Source: Seiridium cupressi (lineage: Eukaryota > Ascomycota > Sordariomycetes > Amphisphaeriales > Sporocadaceae). From it: a DNA stretch of 64,000 nt. The position numbers and the translations under genes are program-made. The notes beneath the pieces were generated by a model. It was not told where the DNA came from. It saw only the letters and a program-made list of their open reading frames with translations, and did no database searches. The first letter of the stretch is position 1, and every line of letters starts with the position of its first letter. The stretch is taken from the NCBI GenBank assembly GCA_036674765.1, contig JARVKI010000083.1, forward strand, positions 1 to 64,000, given 5' to 3'. Positions 58,302 to 64,000 of the stretch are shown piece by piece.

Positions 58302-59558
58302 ATGCTGAGCTATTTCTCAGAGTCTCCTGGGATCACCTCCCGGCGGACCGTACTCGGGATTGCATGCGTCGCCTCAGCACTTACCCTTATATCAATAATT
58401 AGACGCCCGGCCAGGATTCGCCGCTCCATCGAGTCGCCGCGGAAGAAGGCTCTACAGCATTTGTCAGATGAGGAGACCAAGAACTTACCGTACCCACCCG
58501 ACGTCCTACCCGGCGGTAGAGATGTAGCAACGCCGTACGGGTCGATCCGACTTTTCGAATGGGGCCCGGAGGACGGAGAGAAAGCCCTGTTTCTTCACGG
58601 CATAAGTACACCTACTATAGCGCTTGGAGATTTGGGCCACGAGCTTGCAAGCAAGGGGTACCGAGTCATGCTATTCGGTAGGTTTTCGGTTCTTTCTTCC
58701 TCAAAGGACTGAGTTGCTAACATCCCGACGAAAGACCTCTTTGGGCGCGGCTACTCTGATGCTCCCCTCGATGTACCTTACGACGCTAGACTATACACCA
58801 CCCAGGTCTTGCTCGTGCTCGCCTCCTCGTCACTGCCTTGGACGTCGTTCCACCTTGTGGGCTACTCTCTTGGCGGCTGCCTCGCGGTCTCGTTTACGCG
58901 CTACTTTTCAAAGCGCGTGGAATCCTTGACTCTCATCGCAGGTGGAGGTCTCATCCGCCGTTACCACGTCGGCTGGCAGAGCCGGTTGCTGTACGACTCC
59001 AAGTTGCTTCCCGAGTGGCTTGTCCGCTGGCTTGTGAGGAGACGTATAAAGCCTTCCGCCGACCCACCTCAAGCTGCAGGGGGGTCGGATCTGGTTGCAG
59101 CGGAGAGCAGGACGCAGCAGAGTGGGAACGGAGACGCAAGTGGTGGAAAGGGTTTCGATGTGGCGTCTATCTCGAGGCACAGGCCGCATGTGAGTGTTTC
59201 GAGTGTGGTGACATGGCAGATTGATCGTCACGAAGGATTCATCAACGCGTTTTTGAGCACGATCAGGAATGCGCCGATTTATGCACCCCAGGACGACTGG
59301 GGAGTCCTGAGAGCTCTACTCTCTGCAAGGAGACTGGCACCACAAGAGACGAAACTACCGGGCTTGGTCAAAGGGAAAGTATTACTGGTTCTCGGAAGAG
59401 ATGATCCAGTAGTAGTTCCTTCCGAGACCATTGAAGACGCTGAAGAGGCTCTGGGGAAGGATGGCGTGGCAGTGGAAGTGCTAGACGCTGGCCATGAGTT
59501 GCCTATAACACTGAGTGCCCAGGTTGCAGACTGTATCAACCAATTTGTGCGAAGGTAG
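58302..59558 (+). CDS. Membrane-anchored alpha/beta hydrolase
   Basis: Two exons, 58302-58677 and 58735-59558, encode 399 aa. The 57-nt intron (GTAGGT, GCTAAC branch, AAAG acceptor) restores LFDLFGRGYSDAP, a signature of the fold. An N-terminal hydrophobic helix (TVLGIACVASALTLISII, about 17-34) followed by Arg/Lys residues suggests a membrane anchor with the enzyme on one face. The catalytic triad is visible: nucleophile S170 in GYSLGG, acid D348 or D349 in LGRDDPVV, and H379 in AGHELP; the oxyanion HG lies in LFLHGIS. A lid-like insert rich in Gly/Ser/Gln is near 255-285. Substrate is unknown; relatives include lipases, esterases and epoxide hydrolases. It diverges from nicotianamine synthase. 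Confidence 0.88.
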
Positions 59559-61678
59559 CGTGGGCTCATAGAGAAACATTGGAGCGCTCACATTACAAAG
59601 CCAACCAACAAGTAATATAGGACCAGCATGTTCAGAGTATGCGTACTTCCAGGCACGAGTTGAATGTATTTTGACATACAATGTGCTGGTTCCAGAGGCT
59701 ATAGACGGAGCTCATCCGCGTATGGAAGCCCCTCATTAGGAGTATGTATGGTTCCTTGGAATACAGAGCCAGTCCAATGAGTGGCCTAGTCTGACTCGTA
59801 TAGCTAGCGATTTGAAGGAGGGGTAGGATTTGGAGCTGAGCACTAGTGGATGCGCTGGTGGACAGTTACAAACTCTCATGCTCAAGGAGGGTTGTCAAAA
59901 CAGGTCTTACAGTAGGGGTCTAGTGGTCTGATGATCCAAATCGGCCGATCAGAGAGAGCCGCCTCTATTGCTCTTCTTCTTGTTGTTGTAACATGAACAC
60001 TTGAGACCTTCATGCGGGTTGTAAATAGGTAGGCTCGGCCTGTGGCTTCTTGTGCACTAGGCCCTCATGGTGGAGCAATTCACATGGAAATCCCTAAAAA
60101 TTGCAACGGCGATGGGTTATAATGAAAAATTCCCGGTTCTCCTCAAGGCATGCAACGGCAGAGACATGTGTTTCACTGCAGGAGTTAAATACAGAATGAG
60201 GAGTCCCCCATCGGCTGATGGAGCGTTTGATGGGTCGAGTTTTCTAGGTCTGAGTGCCGAGAATCGTATGGATATCAAACCATGTACTGTTGCTTCTCCG
60301 GGCACGGGCTGCAGATAAGGACATACAGGTTACACGACCTCGCTTGGCCAGCAGATGAGCAACGCCGGACCATGCGGCATGCAATACTTTCTATACTCGC
60401 GTGTCCAGATTCGCTATCCTTGAAGGCGACGGCCGCGCCAAGTGCACGCAGCGGTACATGGGTGGTGGGGCCGCTGGTGGTTGTCTGGGATTCGATGCTT
60501 GGCTCTTCAGCGGCAACTCTATTGTTGAGTGCCGATGGGACTCATGCAAACCGCATACCGCTACATGTTCTGCCAACGCGTGAGTCGACAACAGCAGAGG
60601 AGTGGAGAGGCTGGGCGAAGCTTCGTCGCCCGTTCCTGTGCATCTCGTACGGTTATGGGGACGTGCATGCCTGGAGGTGGGCTCGAGTGGGTTTGGTGGC
60701 AGATGGGACGACGGCAGCATCGCAGATCATGGAGCCGGCCAGGGATAGCGAGGAGCGATTGCGACTGAGTGGCCGATAAAGCGATCTAGAAAGATGCTGG
60801 AACCAATCTGAAGGATCCCCTCCGGGTATTCGTCGTGTCTATCATACAATACAACGGCTAGATGAAGTGCACGAATTATTGATTGGGTTGGGGGACTCTC
60901 TGACGAAAGCCGACAAGGGGCCATTGATAGGCGCATACGTCACAGGCCAGACGCACCTCCTACCATTGTCAGCGCCGCTGATAGTGGCTAGCACCCTGCG
61001 GTAGGGGCATGCCTCGCTATCTTTCCCCAGCTTCCCCGCATTTCTAGCTGAGCTTCGCCTTGGTGCGAGCCACTGATTGGCCGGCCATAATAGCAGCCTC
61101 TCGCCGGCCCACGTCCATCTGCAGACTCCAGCGTGTCTTGTCGGTCTTCTTTCAGTCAGGAACCCAACTCCCCTTTATTCTTTCCCCCTTTCACCATCAT
61201 AACCTTCCTTCTCCCGCCCGGGTCGACTCTCAATTTATCGACTTGATAACTTGCATCACAAGTGGAACTAGCTTCGTCGCTCATCCAACCCTCGAAGGGG
61301 TCTTACCCCGCCCTACCATCCAAAGGGTCCACGCGATATGAGAGCCACCTCAGCCCATTCTATCTCACCATTTGTCTAAACACGACCTCCGTTTGTCACA
61401 CCAAAGCCCCCCCTCGCCCTCTTATCCCTCGTACAAAGGGGGCTATTTTTTGCGTTGACTTGATACACCCACCCACTGCCATCTTTTCTCGACCCCTCTT
61501 GGCCATAGCTCAAGCTCACGGACATTCGTTCACTCCTACAAATATCTATCTACTTCGGACCACCCTGTTCAAGCCATCTCATCATCTCCCCCAACCCCAG
61601 GAGTCGCCTCGTGATACACCACATACTCGAACCACTTCCACGGCGGCCACCTTCTCTCCCCCCCTCTTCCTTATCAAC
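59559..61678. other. Intergenic, nothing recognised
   Basis: Holds the 3' side of the hydrolase and the promoter of the next gene. From about 61140 to 61678 the plus strand is strongly C/T-rich, as expected for a fungal promoter and leader. Frames around 60067-60779 overlap on both strands and lack any family feature. Confidence 0.5.
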
Positions 61679-62509
61679 ATGCCCAACGATCGAGATCACA
61701 GCCCGACTTCGACGGCCCCCCGCGAGCGCCGCGGGTCCGTGACGTCCGCTGCACTTTCGAACCTATTCCAGCGCAGCAACTCAATCTCTACCGGATCCAA
61801 TGGTACGGCTGCGTCGGCTGCGCTTAGGGACCAGCGTCGGCGCCTCTCTGTCACCACGCTGGGTCTCTCTGGCGGTCCCGGCCCTGCCTCTGCCGCCGGC
61901 CCCTTTGGCGGAATCCGGAGAGGCAGTATTTCTACCAACAACTCAGACTCGATCGACGAGAGCGCCGTCGAGGACGAGGAGAGCTCGTCCCGCACGGCGC
62001 CCACCACGCCTTTCGTCCGGCGAATCAGCTTCGGTGCCAACGCCATGCGTTCCATGCGAACCCCCGGAGGCTCCAGCCCTGGCTCATCTGGTAGGCCTGA
62101 CCCAGCACGCCGTTCTTCGGGCGGCACGTCCCGCACGCCTCCCCTAAGCTCCACTACCACGGCCACTGGTCGTAGAACCAGCACTGCCCAGGCAAGCTCA
62201 GCGTTATCTGCAAGATCCCCTTCTGACATTCTTTCCGCTCCTCGTACAGACCAAGGCTTCAATTGGTCAGAGCAGCTTAGATCCCGTGCCGAGAGCAGCG
62301 TGTCCGGTGCACGCCCGTCCTTCAGTGGATTGACCGCTGCCGGCTCTCCTCCACGAACTGGAAACAGTCACCACGACCGCGCCAAGTCTGTCTCCGAGAT
62401 GCCCGCCCCACCTCAACAGGCTGCTGCTATGAAGCCCAAGCAGCCAGAGCCACGCAAGCCCGACGCCATGCAGGAGCGCATCCTCAAGGGCGACTTCTAC
62501 ATGGACTGA
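61679..62509 (+). CDS. Conserved fungal low-complexity protein of unknown function
   Basis: One exon, 276 aa. The start (MPNDRDHSPTS) is the first ATG in a frame that stays open 139 codons upstream without an ATG. Conserved-looking pieces: RRGSVTSAALSNLFQRSNS, DQRRRLSVTTLGLSG, IRRGSISTNNSDSIDE, TPFVRRISFGANAMR, FNWSEQLRSRAESS, HDRAKSVSEMPAPP, and an invariant-looking C-terminus RKPDAMQERILKGDFYMD. This set of blocks recurs, as I recall it, in a single-copy protein of many filamentous ascomycetes with no assigned function. Several RRxS sites look like targets for PKA-type or 14-3-3 recognition. There is no membrane segment or known domain; the protein is likely disordered and cytosolic. Function is not claimed. 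Confidence 0.85.
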   Translation: MPNDRDHSPTSTAPRERRGSVTSAALSNLFQRSNSISTGSNGTAASAALRDQRRRLSVTTLGLSGGPGPASAAGPFGGIRRGSISTNNSDSIDESAVEDEESSSRTAPTTPFVRRISFGANAMRSMRTPGGSSPGSSGRPDPARRSSGGTSRTPPLSSTTTATGRRTSTAQASSALSARSPSDILSAPRTDQGFNWSEQLRSRAESSVSGARPSFSGLTAAGSPPRTGNSHHDRAKSVSEMPAPPQQAAAMKPKQPEPRKPDAMQERILKGDFYMD

Positions 62510-63700
62510 ATGAAACCCGCGTGAGGGAGTCGATGCAACGTACGATACGATGCAGACTCGTAGACGACCACGCACGAACGACGAGGAGATGACGGATGGC
62601 CTTGCGCTATCATACCCACATACAACCACAAACTACTCCGCGCCGCCTCGTTTGCTATCCGCCACCACCGCACGGCGTCGCGGTAGGCAACAATTTGTCT
62701 TATGTGTTTCTGTTGAAGCACCTCGTTTAACTAACGTCACTCGCTTATACATTGCAATCTGGCGTTGGAATGAGGGATAGGCACTTGCTGCGACATGAAA
62801 GGCGAGCGTCTTGTCAGACATAAAATCAAGCCAAACTGAAGCTGTATCAAACCGTGCCTGGGAATTGGCGCTGATCATTTGGGAACATAAAAAGGGAACA
62901 CCAAAAATGCACTCTGACTAGGCTAGCCTCGCATTGATTCGCCATGCTGAAGAGGAACTTTGAGCTTGTCATCGACAACGTGTCACACTTATGGAGTTCT
63001 ACAATCTGCCATGGCTGGGGCTTATGTGTGTATGATAGGGCAGATTGACGTCGAAGAGATAAAAACATTTGCTCTTAAAAACTAGAAAACGAACGTAGCA
63101 AACTTACACCAAACACACTAAGTTATTACCTATGCTCTTTGAATTGCCTATATGGTGGGTCCGAACCCATTATAAGTTCGCAGTGCCCAGACAGTGTTCT
63201 GTATTTTGGAAGATAGCATAACAGTGAATATAATTGAATACTAAGGCCAAATTTAAGCATGGAAACAAGTGCTTCATGCCCAGTCTACTTTAGTTGATGT
63301 ATTCAAGATGAAGAAAATTCATGTTAATCTAATATACGTAATTCTTTTCTCTGAGCTTTGTAATATATACACGAGATTTTACAACGATTGACAAGAAAGG
63401 TCTAAACTTAGGAACGCCTCGTGATGGCGGCATATCGTATGTCTATCGTAAAAGTGGGATAAATGGGTGGATGTATTAGCTACTGTAGTGAAGGACTAAC
63501 GAGGACACAGCACGCCGCCCACCGACCAACACGGAAGAGACCAGCAACTCCCACTATGTTATTCCCAATATAGATATTGGCTAGTCTAACTCCGCAACAC
63601 CGTGGTAGCCTACCAATACTCCGCAAGACATTTTTTGACTCCTTCAGCATTTCATATTCATCACAGGTTGTGGTACAGCCGCCTTTCGGAGGTGGTGCAG
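62510..63700. other. Convergent intergenic region
   Basis: About 1.2 kb between the stops of the conserved fungal protein (+) and the gene entering from the right (-). It becomes AT-richer after 63060. No gene seen; it contains both 3' untranslated regions. Confidence 0.55.
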
Positions 63701-64000
63701 TTATTGGTAGGCAAACGGCTGTCCTCCTCCCGCATTGGGCATTCCTTCAAAGATGTACTCCATACTTTGTAAGCCATTAGGGTCCATGAACCCACCAAAC
63801 GTCAAGCCCATGGCTTGTTCGAAGCCATCACCCAAGTTGGAGTAGTCAAAGTCGGCGCTGAAGGAATTGTTCAAGTATGGCATCACGCCAGTCATATTGC
63901 TCTGATCGAACAGGTATGGCTGGGATGGTTGGACAGCAGCGCCCATCCAGCTGCTTGGGAACGGCTGGGTAGTGTTTAGATTGGAGTTGGCATTAGCGGC
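63701..64000 (-). CDS. C-terminal fragment of an unidentified protein (cut by window edge)
   Basis: Ninety-nine codons of continuous frame from the right window edge to a stop at 63701. The segment is Asn/Gly/Phe/Met-rich and acidic with few Lys or Arg, including DFDYSNLGDGFEQAMGLTF and FMDPNGLQSMEYIFEG. Such composition is typical of activation regions at the ends of fungal transcription factors (for example zinc-cluster types), but the DNA-binding part is outside the window, so this is a guess. No start codon is within the window. Confidence 0.7.
   Translation of the reverse strand, partial: AANANSNLNTTQPFPSSWMGAAVQPSQPYLFDQSNMTGVMPYLNNSFSADFDYSNLGDGFEQAMGLTFGGFMDPNGLQSMEYIFEGMPNAGGGQPFAYQ

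Noticed and set aside
1..64000. CRISPR arrays, integrases, transposase or reverse-transcriptase genes, telomeric repeats
   Set aside because: No regularly spaced direct repeats, no recognisable catalytic motifs of these families in any translation examined, and no TTAGGG array.

Overview
The window is nuclear DNA from a filamentous ascomycete (Pezizomycotina, most likely a Sordariomycete; the lineage is inferred). Reasons: short introns (48-114 nt, with two longer 5' ones) bearing GTRNGT-like donors, CTRAY-type branch sites and YAG acceptors; recognisably fungal proteins (RSC7/Npl6, Dis3/Rrp44, Dpb4, a PX-PH-RhoGAP of Bem3 type, fungal nicotianamine synthase); an intron-containing tRNA-Tyr; and a leading block of about 97% A+T that looks like a repeat ruined by repeat-induced point mutation (RIP).

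Layout. 1-545: AT-only block in which almost every surviving C or G sits in a CpG. 546-3829: no convincing gene. 3830-6377 (-): rsc7/npl6 chromatin remodeller subunit, three exons. 6378-14936: about 8.5 kb without a supportable gene, with several microsatellites. 14937-17943 (+): dis3/rrp44 exosome nuclease, two exons. 18640-19832 (-): dpb4, histone-fold subunit of DNA polymerase epsilon, four exons, convergent with dis3. 20290-20376 (+): decayed tRNA-Tyr. 22676-22761 (-): intact tRNA-Tyr(GTA) with an 11-nt intron and an oligo-T terminator. 25360-26814 (-): single-pass membrane protein with signal peptide, two exons. 26815-34332: another gene desert. 34333-35771 (-): CorA-like fungal membrane protein, five exons (one junction uncertain). 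36672-37292 (-): proline-rich, basic fungal protein. 39497-40498 (-): disordered protein of unknown function. 40499-47092: third desert. 47093-52161 (+): Bem3-type RhoGAP, three exons. 52971-54161 (-): nicotianamine synthase, two exons, with a GA/CT microsatellite directly behind its splice donor. 54162-58301: mostly noncoding, with two weak gene candidates. 58302-59558 (+): membrane-anchored alpha/beta hydrolase, two exons. 61679-62509 (+): conserved fungal disordered protein. 63701-64000 (-): C-terminus of a gene that runs off the right edge.

How the genes relate. The recognised genes are mostly housekeeping (chromatin remodelling, RNA decay, replication, Rho signalling) and do not form a pathway. 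The only accessory-looking pair is nicotianamine synthase and the divergently placed alpha/beta hydrolase about 4.1 kb away; a functional link is speculative. I found no CRISPR, integrase, transposase or other clear mobile-element gene. The signals I rate highest are the CpG-only residue pattern of the left AT block, the decayed tRNA-Tyr next to an intact copy, the microsatellite-loaded intron in nicotianamine synthase, and a few small unannotated-looking reading frames. No obvious new multi-gene system is visible.
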